A stretch of 64,000 nt of DNA from Niveibacterium umoris (GTDB taxonomy: Bacteria > Pseudomonadota > Gammaproteobacteria > Burkholderiales > Rhodocyclaceae). The DNA is taken from assembly GCF_014197015.1 (NCBI RefSeq), contig NZ_JACIET010000002.1, forward strand, positions 1,302,001 to 1,366,000, written 5' to 3'. Below the pieces are notes generated by a model. That model made no database searches. It was not told the DNA's origin and saw only the letters and a list, made by a program, of their open reading frames with translations. Positions 44,200-54,329 of the stretch are shown in pieces; within the stretch, counting starts at the first letter, position 1; every line of letters begins with the position of its first letter. Made by a program: the position numbers and the translations under genes.

Positions 44200-44725
44200 A
44201 TGGACAAGCGACCATGAGCACCCTGCCCGCCACCACGGCGGCCAACCGCATCGCCCGCCAGCAGGACACGCCCGGCGGGCGGCAGTTCCTGACCTTCTCG
44301 CTGGGCGGCGAGATGTTCGCGATCCCGCTCGAACACATCCGCGAGATCATCGAATTCGGCGGCCTGACCGAGATCCCGATGATGCCGGACTTCCTGCGCG
44401 GGGTGATCAACTTGCGCGGCGCGGTGGTGCCGGTGATCGACCTGGCGGCACGCTTTGGCCGCGCGCCGACCGCGATCGCGCGCCGCACCTGCATCGTGAT
44501 TCTTGAAGTGCTGCAGGAAGAGCAACTGATGCCGCTGGGCGTGATCGTTGATGCGGTGAGCGAGGTGCTCGCGGTCGAGCACAGCCAGATCGAGCCGCGC
44601 CCGAGCTTCGGCGCGAAGATCCGCGCCGAGTTCATCGAAGGCATGATCAACCACCACGACAAGTTCGTTGTCGCGCTCGACATCCAGCATGTGCTGTCGG
44701 TCGACGAGATGGCTTCGCTGATCGG
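43297..44725 (+). repeat. Direct repeat, copy 2 (mcp signalling domain + cheW)
   Basis: Partner of 41062-42493. High DNA identity in both genes and in the intergenic start context suggests recent duplication or ongoing gene conversion. Confidence 0.9.
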
Positions 44726-44753
44726 CTTCGGTGCTGTGGCGGCACCGGACTGA
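44214..44753 (+). CDS. cheW: Chemotaxis adaptor CheW, copy 2
   Basis: 179 residues. Differs from copy 1 by Thr to Ser in the FLTFxLGG segment, Thr to Ala after RAPT, and the C-terminal end (IGFGAVAAPD). Otherwise the same CheW features. Eight bases before cheR. Confidence 0.95.
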   Translation: MSTLPATTAANRIARQQDTPGGRQFLTFSLGGEMFAIPLEHIREIIEFGGLTEIPMMPDFLRGVINLRGAVVPVIDLAARFGRAPTAIARRTCIVILEVLQEEQLMPLGVIVDAVSEVLAVEHSQIEPRPSFGAKIRAEFIEGMINHHDKFVVALDIQHVLSVDEMASLIGFGAVAAPD

Positions 44754-44761
44754 GGTGGCAC

Positions 44762-45586
44762 ATGGGGCTTGCATGGGAGAGGCCCGCCGAGGTCAGCGAT
44801 CAGGAGATGCGGCTGTTCCAGCAGCTCTTCTATCGGCATGCCGGTATCCACCTGAGCGACACCAAGAAACCCCTGTTGAGTGGCCGTCTCAGCGGCCGCC
44901 TCGCCGAATTGGGCATCGCTCGTTTTCGCGACTATCACGAGCTGATCGCGGCGCCGGACGCGGTCGAAGAACGCCAGCGTGCGATTGACCTGATCACCAC
45001 CAACGAGACGTATTTCTTCCGCGAGCCCCATCACTTCGAATTCATGAAGCAGGAGGTGTTGCCTGCGGTGCCGCCCTTCGGATTCGATGTCTGGAGCGCG
45101 GCCTGTTCGACCGGCGAGGAGCCCTACACGATCGCCATGCTGCTGCATGAACTGCGGCCCGAATTGCCGTGGCGCATCGTCGCCACCGACATCAGCTCGC
45201 GGGTGCTGAGCTACGCACAGCGCGCGCTGTATCCGATGTCGCGTGGCCAGAAGATCCCGCCTCATTACCTGAAACGGCATTGCCTCAAGGGCGTCGGCGA
45301 GTACCAGGGCCACTTTCTGGTCGAACGCAGCCTGCGTGAACGGGTCGAATTCATGCAGATCAACCTCACAGAGAAGCCGCGCCATGGCCCGCGATTCGAT
45401 GTGGTGTTCCTGCGCAACGTGCTGATCTATTTCGATCGCCCGACCAAGCAGAAAGTGCTGGCGAATGTGGTGTCGCAACTGCGGCCGGGCGGCTGGCTTT
45501 TCGTCGGGCATTCTGAATCCATGAACGGTCTGCTGGAGGGATTCGAGACGTGGGCGCCTTCGATCCATCGCAAGCCCTTGCCATGA
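44762..45586 (+). CDS. cheR: Chemotaxis methyltransferase CheR
   Basis: 274 residues. N-terminal helical domain, then SAM-binding fold with DVWSAACSTGEEPYTIAM, and LIYFDRPTKQKVLANV. Methylates receptor glutamates. The last bases overlap cheD (ATGA). Confidence 0.95.
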   Translation: MGLAWERPAEVSDQEMRLFQQLFYRHAGIHLSDTKKPLLSGRLSGRLAELGIARFRDYHELIAAPDAVEERQRAIDLITTNETYFFREPHHFEFMKQEVLPAVPPFGFDVWSAACSTGEEPYTIAMLLHELRPELPWRIVATDISSRVLSYAQRALYPMSRGQKIPPHYLKRHCLKGVGEYQGHFLVERSLRERVEFMQINLTEKPRHGPRFDVVFLRNVLIYFDRPTKQKVLANVVSQLRPGGWLFVGHSESMNGLLEGFETWAPSIHRKPLP

Positions 45587-46104
45587 GCCGCCGCATTTTC
45601 ATCAACCCCGGCGGGGTGTACTTCGGCGAAGGGGACGAACGCATCGAGACCCTGCTCGGTTCCTGCGTTGCGGTCACGATCTGGCATCCGGCGTACCGCA
45701 TCGGCGGCATGTGCCACTTCCTGCTGCCGCGGCGCCCGGTCGATGTGAGGCTGCGCCTGGCCGCGCCGGACGGCCGTTACGGTACCGATGCGATCCAGGC
45801 CTTGCTCGACCACGCGCGGCGGCGCGGCACGCCGATCGGCGATTACACGGTCAAGATCTTCGGCGGTGGCCGGGTGCTCGACCTGGAACCGCACCACGGC
45901 AGCGTGGGGGACCAGAACGCGCGTTTCGTCATGCACCAGATCGAGTCGCTCGGGCTGATCGCATCGGCGGTGGATCTGACCGGTGACGGCTACCGTTACC
46001 TGCGTTTCGAGCTGAGCAGCGGGGATGTGTGGGTCAAGCGCGGGCAGGGCGTGATGGGCGGGCGGCGCTCGGCGGCGCGGCCCGAAACCGGGAGAGTGGG
46101 CTGA
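45583..46104 (+). CDS. cheD: Chemoreceptor glutamine deamidase CheD
   Basis: 173 residues. Active-site Cys and His lie in [12 protein letters not shown] and [14 protein letters not shown] 45583 overlaps the cheR stop; an upstream in-frame ATG at 45550 would overlap by 37 bases and is less likely. Stop overlaps the cheB start (TGATG). Confidence 0.93.
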   Translation: MSRRIFINPGGVYFGEGDERIETLLGSCVAVTIWHPAYRIGGMCHFLLPRRPVDVRLRLAAPDGRYGTDAIQALLDHARRRGTPIGDYTVKIFGGGRVLDLEPHHGSVGDQNARFVMHQIESLGLIASAVDLTGDGYRYLRFELSSGDVWVKRGQGVMGGRRSAARPETGRVG

Positions 46105-47198
46105 TGCCTATCAACGTGATGATCGTCGATGACTCCGCGGTGGTGCGGCAGGTCATGGAAGACGTACTCAAGCGCCACCACGACATCAAGGTGATCGCGA
46201 CCGCGGCCGACCCGATCTTCGCCATGACGAAGATGCAGCAGCAGTGGCCCGACGTGATCGTGCTCGACATCGAGATGCCACGCATGGACGGCATCACCTT
46301 CCTGAAGAAGATCATGAGCACCCGGCCGACGCCGGTGGTGATCTGCTCCACGCTGACCGAGAAGGGCGCCGACATCACGATGGAGGCGCTCGCTGCCGGT
46401 GCGCTGAGCGCAATCACCAAACCGACCCTGGGGCTCAGGAACTTCCTGCAGGACAGTTCATCCGACCTGGTGTCGGCGATCCGCGCGGCGGCTTGCGCGC
46501 GGGTCGGACGTCTGCGCACCGCGCCGATGGTGGCGGACCCGAGTCGCGTCAAGCTGCCGGGCGCGCCGGCGCCGAAACTGACGGCCGATGCGGTGCTCGA
46601 TGCGCCGGTCGCCAACAGCCATCTGCCGACCACCGAGAAGATCGTTGCCGTGGGCACCTCGACCGGTGGCACCCAGGCGCTGGAAGTGGTGCTCTCGGCG
46701 TTGCCGCGCAACAGTCCGGGCATCGTGGTGGTGCAGCACATGCCGGAAAAGTTCACGCAGAGCTTCGCCAGGCGCCTCGATTCGCTGAGCCAGATCGACG
46801 TCAAGGAGGCCGAGCACAACGACCGCATCGTGCCCGGCCGTGCGTTGATCGCGCCGGGCGGCAAGCACATGGTGGTCAAGCGCAGCGGCGCGCAGTACTT
46901 CGTCGAAGTGATCGACGGCCCGCTGGTGAGTCGTCACCGCCCCTCGGTGGACGTGCTGTTCCGCTCGGTCGCCAAAGCGGCCGGGCGCAACGCGGTCGGC
47001 GTGATCATGACCGGTATGGGCGACGACGGCGCGCGTGGCATGAAGGAAATGTTCGACACCGGCGCCAAGACCTTCGCGCAGGACGAAGCGAGCTGCGTGG
47101 TGTTCGGCATGCCGAAGGAGGCGATCGAACACGGCGGCGTGTCGGAAGTCGTGTCCTTGTCGCAGGTGGCCGGAGTGATTGAACGCCATGGACGATAA
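46104..47198 (+). CDS. cheB: Protein-glutamate methylesterase CheB
   Basis: 364 residues. REC domain with Asp55 ([13 protein letters not shown]), linker, and methylesterase domain with the Ser-His-Asp set in [16 protein letters not shown] and [11 protein letters not shown]. Start ATG 46104 overlaps cheD. The end overlaps the REC-EAL start by 11 bases. Confidence 0.95.
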   Translation: MPINVMIVDDSAVVRQVMEDVLKRHHDIKVIATAADPIFAMTKMQQQWPDVIVLDIEMPRMDGITFLKKIMSTRPTPVVICSTLTEKGADITMEALAAGALSAITKPTLGLRNFLQDSSSDLVSAIRAAACARVGRLRTAPMVADPSRVKLPGAPAPKLTADAVLDAPVANSHLPTTEKIVAVGTSTGGTQALEVVLSALPRNSPGIVVVQHMPEKFTQSFARRLDSLSQIDVKEAEHNDRIVPGRALIAPGGKHMVVKRSGAQYFVEVIDGPLVSRHRPSVDVLFRSVAKAAGRNAVGVIMTGMGDDGARGMKEMFDTGAKTFAQDEASCVVFGMPKEAIEHGGVSEVVSLSQVAGVIERHGR

Positions 47199-48432
47199 AC
47201 AAGCATTACGGATTGATTCGGTCCTCGTTGTCGACGACAGCGCGGTGCAGCGCCAGCATGCGGTAACGCTGGCGAAGGGGTTGGGCATCGAACTGGTGTA
47301 CGAAGCGGGCAATGGCGTCGAGGCGCTCGAATTGCTGGCCCTGCTCACCGTGCCGCCGGCGCTGCTGGTGATCGATCTCGAAATGCCGGGCATGGATGGT
47401 GTCGAGTTGATCCAGCAACTGCGCGAACGAGACATCCAGATCCCGATCATGGTCGCATCGAGCCGCGATCTGACGCTGATCGACTCGGTTGAGGCGATGA
47501 CCGCGGCGCTCGGGCTGGAAATCGTCGCGGCGCTGCAGAAGCCGCTTGCGGCCGAACAACTGGCCGATGCGCTCAAGCGGATTGGTCGCGGTGGCAAGGC
47601 GGTTGCCGAAGGCAGCGCGGCGATCTTCGTGCCGCTCGGCGAGTCGGAGCTGGCCGAGGCGATCCGCGGCGGGCAGATCGTGCCCTACTTCCAGCCCAAG
47701 GTGGATGTGCGCACCGCGATGATCAAGGGGGTCGAGGCGCTGGCGCGCTGGCGGCACCCGGAGCGCGGCATGATCGCGCCGGACACCTTCATTCCCCTCG
47801 CGGAAAAGTCGGGCCTGATCCGCGAACTGACGATGAAGATGACCGAACGGGCGCTGGCGCAGGCGGCGCAGTGGAACGCGCGCGAGCTGCGCCTGACCAT
47901 GGCGATCAACCTGTCGCCCTTGTCGCTCGATACCCCCGGCTTCCCGCAGGAAGTATGGGCGCTGCAGGAAGCCAGCGGCGTGCCGGCGGACCAGATCGTA
48001 TGGGAGATCACCGAGAGTTCGGTGGTCGCCAATCTCGGGGCGGCGCTGGGCACGCTGGCGCGCTTGCGACTCAAGGGGTTCGGGCTGTCGATCGACGACT
48101 ATGGCACCGGCTTTTCGTCGATGCAGCAACTCGCCCGCATCCCTTTCACCGAGTTGAAGATCGACCGCAGCTTCGTGCACGGCGCCAGCCGCAAGCCGCA
48201 CCTGAAGGTGATCCTGCAATCGGCGCTCGACATGTCGAACCGGCTCGGGCTGGTGTCGGTCGCCGAAGGCGTCGAAACGATGGAAGACTGGCGCTTGCTG
48301 CAGGAATCCGGTTGCTCGGTCGCGCAGGGCTTCCTGATCGCCAAGCCGATGCCCGGCGATGAACTCGCGGGCTGGCTCAAGGGGCACCTCGGGCGGGTGC
48401 GTGAACTGCGGCAGGACAAAGGCGCACACTGA
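47188..48432 (+). CDS. REC-EAL response regulator (cyclic-di-GMP phosphodiesterase type)
   Basis: 414 residues. N-terminal REC domain with Asp63 ([13 protein letters not shown]) and a Lys in LQKPL, then an EAL domain: EAL at about 183-185 ([11 protein letters not shown]), [30 protein letters not shown] and AEGVET. The metal and catalytic positions are present, so it should degrade cyclic-di-GMP, gated by phosphorylation. ATG 47188 is preferred; a TTG at 47179 is also in frame. Its REC domain is closely similar to the lone REC at 50937-51335. Confidence 0.93.
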   Translation: MDDKQALRIDSVLVVDDSAVQRQHAVTLAKGLGIELVYEAGNGVEALELLALLTVPPALLVIDLEMPGMDGVELIQQLRERDIQIPIMVASSRDLTLIDSVEAMTAALGLEIVAALQKPLAAEQLADALKRIGRGGKAVAEGSAAIFVPLGESELAEAIRGGQIVPYFQPKVDVRTAMIKGVEALARWRHPERGMIAPDTFIPLAEKSGLIRELTMKMTERALAQAAQWNARELRLTMAINLSPLSLDTPGFPQEVWALQEASGVPADQIVWEITESSVVANLGAALGTLARLRLKGFGLSIDDYGTGFSSMQQLARIPFTELKIDRSFVHGASRKPHLKVILQSALDMSNRLGLVSVAEGVETMEDWRLLQESGCSVAQGFLIAKPMPGDELAGWLKGHLGRVRELRQDKGAH

Positions 48433-48497
48433 AGCGAGCATGCGCATGCGTGGCACCGGATCATGACGTCGAACACAACGCGAGGCTGCGACACGGC

Positions 48498-50951
48498 ATG
48501 ACGGCGACCGGGGGCTGGAGGACCACGCTGCTGGGCCGGCCGGGAAGCCTGGGGCGCCGCATCACCTTGCTGACCATGGCGGTCGGCACCGCGCTGACGC
48601 TGCTCGCTTCCTCGATCCAGCTCACGCTGGACTACCTGGAGTTGCGTCGCGGGCTCGATCGGCAGCTCGACCAGATCGAACTGTACCTGCCCAATATCGC
48701 GCTGAGCATATGGAATCTCGACGAGGATCAGGTCCGGCTCGCGCTCGCCGGCCTCACCCGCCAACCCAACGTGCGTTACGTTCAGGTGGCAACGCTTGGC
48801 ATGAAATACCAGTGGGCGCAGGGCGAACGACCGTCGCGCAACGCGGTGGTCCGCACCTTCAGCATCAAGCCCCCTTCATCGCGCAGCGGTGAGGCGATCG
48901 GCGAGCTGACGGTGGTCGCGAGCCTGGACGGGCTCTTCTGGCAGATCGGGCAGCGCGCGCTGGTGATCCTGCTCAGCTTCGGCCTTATCGCGATTCTGCT
49001 GGCGGCCTTCATGCTGATGCTGACCCGGCGCCTGATCACCGGCCGGCTCGATGCGATTGGCGACAAGGTCGCCTCGCTCGGCGAAGTGCTGAGCGCCGGC
49101 GAGCAGCCGGTGGATTTGCCATCACACAAAACGCTTGAGACGGTCGATGAACTCGGCATGCTCGAACGCACGCTGGATCGCACGACGATGCGGCTGACGC
49201 GCGCATCGGAGGAAATCACTGCCGCGCAGGCGGCACTCGCAGAAAGCGAGTCGCGCTTCCGCACACTGGTGGAACAGGCGCCGGAAGCGATCTGCGTGTT
49301 TCGGGCGGATGGCCAATGGCGATTCCTGGACGTCAATCCGAGCGCGGTACGTCTGTTTGGCTGCGCGTCACGAGAGGCTTTGCTCGCCACGGATGTGAGA
49401 TCGTTTTTTGATGTGCAACAGCCCGACGGGCGTTCGTTCGAGGAAACCGCCCGTTCGCGCAACGCCCGCACGCTGGCCGGGGAATCGAGCGAGCTCGAGC
49501 GCGCGATGCGCACGGCCGACGGGCGACTGATCTACTGCAACGTGCATCTGTCGCCAATGCCCGAGACTGATCCGCCGCTGATCCGTGTCACCTGCATCGA
49601 TGTTACCGAGCGAAGGCAGGCAGAAGCGGCAGCGGTGGAATTGAGTACGCGCTTGCAGGCGGTGCTCGACGCGGCGCACGAGGTGTCGATCATCTCGACC
49701 GACGCGCAGGGCGCGATCCGTGTTTTCAATCGCGGCGCCGAGGCAATGCTGGGCTATTCGGCTGCGGAGATGATCGGCCAGACGCCGGCGGTTTTTCACC
49801 GCGAGAGCGAAGTGCGGATGCGCGCGCGCGAGCTGACGGCAGAGCTCGGGCAGGAAATTGACGGCTTCGAGACCTTCGTCGCGCTGGCGCGGCGCGGGCA
49901 GTCTGAAACCCGCAACTGGACTTACGTGCGCAAGGACGGGCAGCCCCTGCGCGTATCGCTGACCGTGAGCGCGGTCTGCGATGCGCAGGGCGCGATCGTC
50001 GGCTTCCTTGGCGTCGCGCGCGACATTACCCAGCAACTTGCTGCCGAAGGCGACCTGATCCGCTTGAACCTGCAACTCGATGGGCGTGTGCGCGAACGCA
50101 CCAAGGCCCTGCAGGAGTCCACCGAACGCCTGCAAGCGGCGCTGGACGACCTGCAGCACACCCAGGTCAAGCTGGTGCAGGCCGAAAAGCTCGCCGCGCT
50201 CGGCAGCCTGGTGGCGGCGATCGCGCACCAGCTCAACACGCCGATCGGCAACTGCCTGATCACCGCGACCGCACTCAGCGAAGAAACCGCGGCAATGCGC
50301 CGTCAGCTTGCGGAAGGTGCGCCACTCAAGCGCTCGAGTTTTACCCAGTATGTCGACACCGCCGGCGACACCACCGAGCTCATCGTCCGTTCGCTGCAGC
50401 GCGCCGCGGCGCTGGTGGCACACTTCAAGCAGATTGCAGTCGATCAGCGGCATGAGCGCAGCGAGTTTGACCTGGCGGAAGCGGTGACGCAGGCCATCGC
50501 GATCGCGCGCGCCTCATGCAATGGCGCCCGCTTCGATACGCAGATCGAGGTGCCGCCGGGGCTGCGCATGGAAGCTTATCCGACCGCAGTCGAGCAGGTG
50601 ATTTCCGATCTGGTCAGCAATGCGGTGTTGCACGCCTTTAGCGGGCGCGATCACGGCACCATGCGGGTCGCTGCGCGGCAGGACGGCGAGAACGTCGTGC
50701 TCAGCTTCAGCGACGATGGCTGCGGCATGGGCGAGGACATCCGGCGTCGTGTCTTCGACCCCTTTTTCACGACCGGCCTCGCGCGCGGCCACACCGGGCT
50801 CGGCCTGAGCATCTGCTACAACCTGGTGACCGGCCCGCTGGGTGGCCAGATGGAGGTGAGCAGTACGCCGGGCGTCGGCACCGTGTTCACGCTGACGCTG
50901 CCGCGCAAGGCGCCGGAGCCGGTGTCCGTTCCGGTGCTACCCGGCCAGTGA
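48498..50951 (+). CDS. Membrane PAS sensor histidine kinase
   Basis: About 817 residues. Span about 22-42, periplasmic region about 43-155, span about 157-182, HAMP-like linker, two PAS domains (about 247-376 and 381-512), coiled coil, then a kinase with H-box IAHQLNTPIGN (His577), LVSNAVLHAF, DDGCGMG and GLGLSICYNLV. The start is not certain: GTG 48450 is in frame too. It follows the REC-EAL gene and meets the lone REC gene end to end, with stops overlapping by 15 bases. It probably phosphorylates one or both of these RECs. Confidence 0.9.
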   Translation: MTATGGWRTTLLGRPGSLGRRITLLTMAVGTALTLLASSIQLTLDYLELRRGLDRQLDQIELYLPNIALSIWNLDEDQVRLALAGLTRQPNVRYVQVATLGMKYQWAQGERPSRNAVVRTFSIKPPSSRSGEAIGELTVVASLDGLFWQIGQRALVILLSFGLIAILLAAFMLMLTRRLITGRLDAIGDKVASLGEVLSAGEQPVDLPSHKTLETVDELGMLERTLDRTTMRLTRASEEITAAQAALAESESRFRTLVEQAPEAICVFRADGQWRFLDVNPSAVRLFGCASREALLATDVRSFFDVQQPDGRSFEETARSRNARTLAGESSELERAMRTADGRLIYCNVHLSPMPETDPPLIRVTCIDVTERRQAEAAAVELSTRLQAVLDAAHEVSIISTDAQGAIRVFNRGAEAMLGYSAAEMIGQTPAVFHRESEVRMRARELTAELGQEIDGFETFVALARRGQSETRNWTYVRKDGQPLRVSLTVSAVCDAQGAIVGFLGVARDITQQLAAEGDLIRLNLQLDGRVRERTKALQESTERLQAALDDLQHTQVKLVQAEKLAALGSLVAAIAHQLNTPIGNCLITATALSEETAAMRRQLAEGAPLKRSSFTQYVDTAGDTTELIVRSLQRAAALVAHFKQIAVDQRHERSEFDLAEAVTQAIAIARASCNGARFDTQIEVPPGLRMEAYPTAVEQVISDLVSNAVLHAFSGRDHGTMRVAARQDGENVVLSFSDDGCGMGEDIRRRVFDPFFTTGLARGHTGLGLSICYNLVTGPLGGQMEVSSTPGVGTVFTLTLPRKAPEPVSVPVLPGQ

Positions 50952-51335
50952 GGCCAGCAGTGCGAACAGCGCGTCCTGCTTGATCGGTTTCTGCAGCGCG
51001 CCGACGAAGGGCAGGCCGAGCGCACGGACAAGCGATACCACTGAGTCGATCAATACCGGGTCGCGTGCCGAAGCGATCACGATCGGCAGGCAGAAGTCGC
51101 GCTGGTGCATCTGCTGCAAGAGTTCGACGCCGTCCATGCCCGGCATTTCCAGATCGATGATCGCCACCGTCGGCAAACGGCTGCTTTCCGCCAGGCGTTC
51201 AAGCGCCTGTGCGCCGTCGGCCGCTTCGAGCACCTGTGTGATGCCGAACTCGCGGCACAGGGCGGCGGCGAAGCTGCGCTGCACGACGCTGTCGTCGACG
51301 ACCAGGGCAGAGGAAACGGAGGGCGTAGCAGTCAT
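50937..51335 (-). CDS. Stand-alone REC response regulator
   Basis: 132 residues, REC only. VVDDS, Asp61 ([12 protein letters not shown]), ASARD in the switch position and LQKPI. It resembles the REC of the REC-EAL protein closely ([11 protein letters not shown] and LIDSV segments are shared) much more than CheY. Encoded on the opposite strand with its 3' end overlapping the kinase gene. It might compete with REC-EAL for phosphate or act as its own output. Confidence 0.93.
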   Translation of the reverse strand: MTATPSVSSALVVDDSVVQRSFAAALCREFGITQVLEAADGAQALERLAESSRLPTVAIIDLEMPGMDGVELLQQMHQRDFCLPIVIASARDPVLIDSVVSLVRALGLPFVGALQKPIKQDALFALLASLAG

Positions 51336-51438
51336 CGCAGGGGCAACTTTCCGGAATGAGGGTGTCGGCCGTGAATGCCGAGCAATCTACACCTTTCGCC
51401 CGATCTGGCGGGGGGCTTCGACTGCACCTTGAGTTTCA

Positions 51439-52341
51439 TCATCGCCCCGCGCTCTTGCGACCGGCGCCGGCGGCCGGCACGCTCACCAGCAGCACCCCGG
51501 CGACCGCACAGCCGAGCGCGATGCCGTGCGGCAATCCGAAATGCTCGCCAAGGAAGAGCACGCCGATGGTGGTCGAAGCCAGCGGCAGGGCAATCGTGAA
51601 CACGCCGGCGTGGTTGGCAGGCACGCCGCGCAGGCCGCTCATCCACAACCACACCGAGAATACGCTGGCGCCGAGGGCGTAGAAGACCAGCAGGGTCCAC
51701 ATGCCCGGGGGCACGCTGGCGAAGCGGAAGTCGAGCGCCTGCCAGATGCCGAAGGGCGTCATCAGCAGGAAGCCGACCAGATTGATCAGCGCCGACACCC
51801 GCAGCGGTGGCAGGTGGGCGGAGACCTGCTTGCCGATCACCACATACGCCGCTTCGCAGGCGACTGCCCCGATCAGCAGCAGGTTGCCAGCGAGTGAGTT
51901 GACGCCGGTTGGGGCCTTCGACAGGCCCAGCGTTGCGATGCCGGCTACCGCGAGCAGCACCGCGAGCAGGTTGCGCGGGGCGAGGCGTTCGCCGAGGATC
52001 AGCCGCGATTGCAGCGCGACCATCGCCGGCAGGGTCGCGAGGATCACGCCAGCCGCGGTGGCCGAAGTCATCGACACGCCGTAGAGCATGCAGATCGAGA
52101 ACAGGAAGTTGCCGAACAAACTTTGCAGGAACAACGCGCGCCAGGTCGAAGCGCGGATTTGTTCGCCCGGCTGCGGCAGCGTCTGCCGCAGCATCGCCAG
52201 CCCGCCGATGCCAAATCGCATCCAGGCGAGCAGAAAGACAGGGATCGTCGCGACCAGCGGTTTGGACAGGGCGACATAGCTGCCGACCACCGTCATCGAA
52301 AGGAAGAGCAGGGCGTAGCTGCGGAGCGGTTGTGCAGACAT
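51439..52341 (-). CDS. EamA/DMT-family transporter (second)
   Basis: 300 residues with about ten membrane spans in two EamA repeats. Cues: LLFLSMTVVGSYVALSKPLV, LPAMVALQSRLILGERLAPRN, and the second repeat FTIALPLASTTIGVLFLGEHFG. Not closely alike to the transporter at 12378. Substrate unknown. Stands between the lone REC gene and the UPF0149 gene. Confidence 0.88.
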   Translation of the reverse strand: MSAQPLRSYALLFLSMTVVGSYVALSKPLVATIPVFLLAWMRFGIGGLAMLRQTLPQPGEQIRASTWRALFLQSLFGNFLFSICMLYGVSMTSATAAGVILATLPAMVALQSRLILGERLAPRNLLAVLLAVAGIATLGLSKAPTGVNSLAGNLLLIGAVACEAAYVVIGKQVSAHLPPLRVSALINLVGFLLMTPFGIWQALDFRFASVPPGMWTLLVFYALGASVFSVWLWMSGLRGVPANHAGVFTIALPLASTTIGVLFLGEHFGLPHGIALGCAVAGVLLVSVPAAGAGRKSAGR

Positions 52342-52429
52342 CGTGGCGGATCAGCGGGCCGGCGGTCGTTGCCGGCGTGCGCACGCGCAGCCCGGCAGCG
52401 CGGCTGCGCGTGAATCGGTTCGTCGGTGG

Positions 52430-53149
52430 TCAGTGCAGCTTTTCGGGCGAGCCGCAGCACTTCTTGAATTTCTTGCCGCTGCCGCAGGGGCAGAGGTCAT
52501 TGCGGCCCGGCAGTTCAGGCGCGCGAATCGGCACGCGCGGCGCGGTGACGACGCGCATGTAGCGGCGCCAGAATCCGTACAGATACTGCAGGCCGGCGAC
52601 CAGCGGGCTGAGCACCTCGTCGCGCTCGTCTTCGGTGAGCGGGTGTCCGGGCGACTTCTCGCCGCTGTCCATCGCGGCGATCAGGTTGAGCAGGGTGACG
52701 CACTCTTCGTCTTCTTCGAGCGCATCCCAGTGTTCCTCTTCCATCCATTCGAGCCCGTCGCGGAAGCCGCGCGCCCAGCCCTCGGCCAGCGGGTGGCCGC
52801 TCTCGTCCGGGTCGTCGAGCAGCGGGAAGTACATCGACTCCGAGCCCTCTTCCGCGCTGACACCCGACCAGTCTTCGCGAAAGCCGGTCGCCACCGTGTT
52901 CCAGTGCCGCATCAGCAACTCGATGGTTTCGCGCGCCTGCGCTTCCGATTCCCACTCCGGTTCCTCGACGCCGAGGACCGCCGGCACCCATTCGGAAGGC
53001 GGCACCATCTCCGGCCCGACCACCAGCGCGCAGAACAGGCCGTCCATCTCTTCGAGCGAGAGCGAATCGGGAAAGCGCGCCAGCAGGTCGTCGAGCGCGT
53101 CGAATTCGTCGTCGCTGAGGGGTTGGTGGATCTCGATTTCAGTGTTCAT
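52430..53149 (-). CDS. UPF0149/YecA-family protein with SEC-C metal motif
   Basis: 239 residues. N-terminal UPF0149 domain ([32 protein letters not shown]), acidic middle, and C-terminal SEC-C zinc motif [17 protein letters not shown]. The same SEC-C motif in SecA binds SecB or ribosomes; a role in protein handling is inferred. 45 bases after ruvA. Confidence 0.92.
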   Translation of the reverse strand: MNTEIEIHQPLSDDEFDALDDLLARFPDSLSLEEMDGLFCALVVGPEMVPPSEWVPAVLGVEEPEWESEAQARETIELLMRHWNTVATGFREDWSGVSAEEGSESMYFPLLDDPDESGHPLAEGWARGFRDGLEWMEEEHWDALEEDEECVTLLNLIAAMDSGEKSPGHPLTEDERDEVLSPLVAGLQYLYGFWRRYMRVVTAPRVPIRAPELPGRNDLCPCGSGKKFKKCCGSPEKLH

Positions 53150-53194
53150 GGTGCATCCTGCAAAGAAGGGGCGCGCAATACGGCCGCCCCGGGG

Positions 53195-53782
53195 TCAGAC
53201 CTTGGAGAGCAGCTTGAGCGCTGCGCGGATGCCATCGGAGACGCCGATGTCGGCGGGCAGCTGCTTGAGCGCCGCCTGCGCTTCCTTGTCGTTGTAGCCC
53301 AGCGCCAGCAGCGCGTTGGCGATGTCGCCCTGCGCACCCGCCGCGGCGCTGGCGGCATGTGCGTGCGCGGCAGGCAGCGCCTTGGGCAACTTGTCGCGCA
53401 GTTCGAGCAGCAAGCGTTCGGCCGTCTTCTTGCCGATGCCCGGCACCTTGGTCAGGCGCCCCGGCTCCTGCGATGCGACGACCTGCGCCAGTTCGTTCAC
53501 CGACAGGCCCGACAGCACTGCCAGGGCGGTGCGCGCGCCGATGCCGGAGATCTTCAGCAACTGGCGGAAGGCGACGCGCTCTTCCTCGGCACCGAAGCCG
53601 TACAGGAAGTGGCCGTCTTCGCGCACTGCGAGGTGGGTGTGCAGCGTCACGGGCTGCCCGGTTGCGGGCAGGTTGTAGAAGGTGCTCATCGGCACCTCCA
53701 GCTCGTAGCCGACACCCCCGACATCCAGCAGGATCTGGGGTGGGTTCTTTTCGGCGAGGGTGCCGCGCAAGCGTCCGATCAT
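53195..53782 (-). CDS. ruvA: Holliday junction DNA-binding protein RuvA
   Basis: 195 residues. Starts [28 protein letters not shown]; contains two helix-hairpin-helix repeats ([38 protein letters not shown]) and a C-terminal domain III that binds RuvB. Sits apart from both ruvB and ruvC. A TTG at 53794 could add four residues but the ATG start is the family norm. Confidence 0.95.
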   Translation of the reverse strand: MIGRLRGTLAEKNPPQILLDVGGVGYELEVPMSTFYNLPATGQPVTLHTHLAVREDGHFLYGFGAEEERVAFRQLLKISGIGARTALAVLSGLSVNELAQVVASQEPGRLTKVPGIGKKTAERLLLELRDKLPKALPAAHAHAASAAAGAQGDIANALLALGYNDKEAQAALKQLPADIGVSDGIRAALKLLSKV

Positions 53783-53932
53783 GGATTCGACCAAGCATCA
53801 AAGCGGGAATTGTACGGCCTGCCGCGTATCACGCGATGGCAGGACCCCAACCGGTCGTCTAGGCTTAATGCGGGGCCCGAAAGAACAACGTAGCACGGGC
53901 CGGTTCGCAGACACTTACCAAGGGGGTTGGAG

Positions 53933-54157
53933 ATGAAACGGATATCGATGGCTGTCGTGACCGCTGTTGCGCTGTCGCTCGGTCTGGCCGCATGTGGGGG
54001 CAGCCAGTACATCCTCAGTACCAAGGAAGGCCGGATGCTGGTTTCCGACGGTAAACCGCAGCTCGACGAGAAGACCGGCATGTACAAGCTGAAGGACGCC
54101 GACGGCAAGGCGACGATGGTGCCGAAGGCAGACATCGTTCAGATCATGGAACGCTGA
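53933..54157 (+). CDS. Small YgdI/YgdR-like lipoprotein (DUF903)
   Basis: 74 residues. Lipobox LAAC with Cys21, then an SH3-like small domain with QYILSTKEGRMLVSDGKPQLDE and MYKLKDADGKATMVPKADIV. AGGGGG and GGAG precede the ATG. The DUF903 family is of unknown role. Followed by a hairpin terminator. Confidence 0.9.
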   Translation: MKRISMAVVTAVALSLGLAACGGSQYILSTKEGRMLVSDGKPQLDEKTGMYKLKDADGKATMVPKADIVQIMER

Positions 54158-54180
54158 CCGTATCCCGTCCGCACGATCCG

Positions 54181-54202
54181 AAGGGCCGCTTGCGCGGCCC
54201 TT
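54181..54202 (+). terminator. Hairpin terminator after YgdI-like gene
   Basis: AAGGGCCGC / GCGGCCCTT, 9-base perfect stem with TTGC loop, 23 bases after the stop. The tail (GTCAATT) is weak in U. Confidence 0.65.
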
Positions 54203-54329
54203 GTCAATTCCGGTGGCAGCCCCGGCTTCCCTCTGCTTGATCCTGCGCTAGTTCCCATCACACACCGGCCGGTATCCTTTTGCGCGCGTCGCTCGGAGCC
54301 GGCGCGCCACCGGATGGCTGGAAGCTGAA

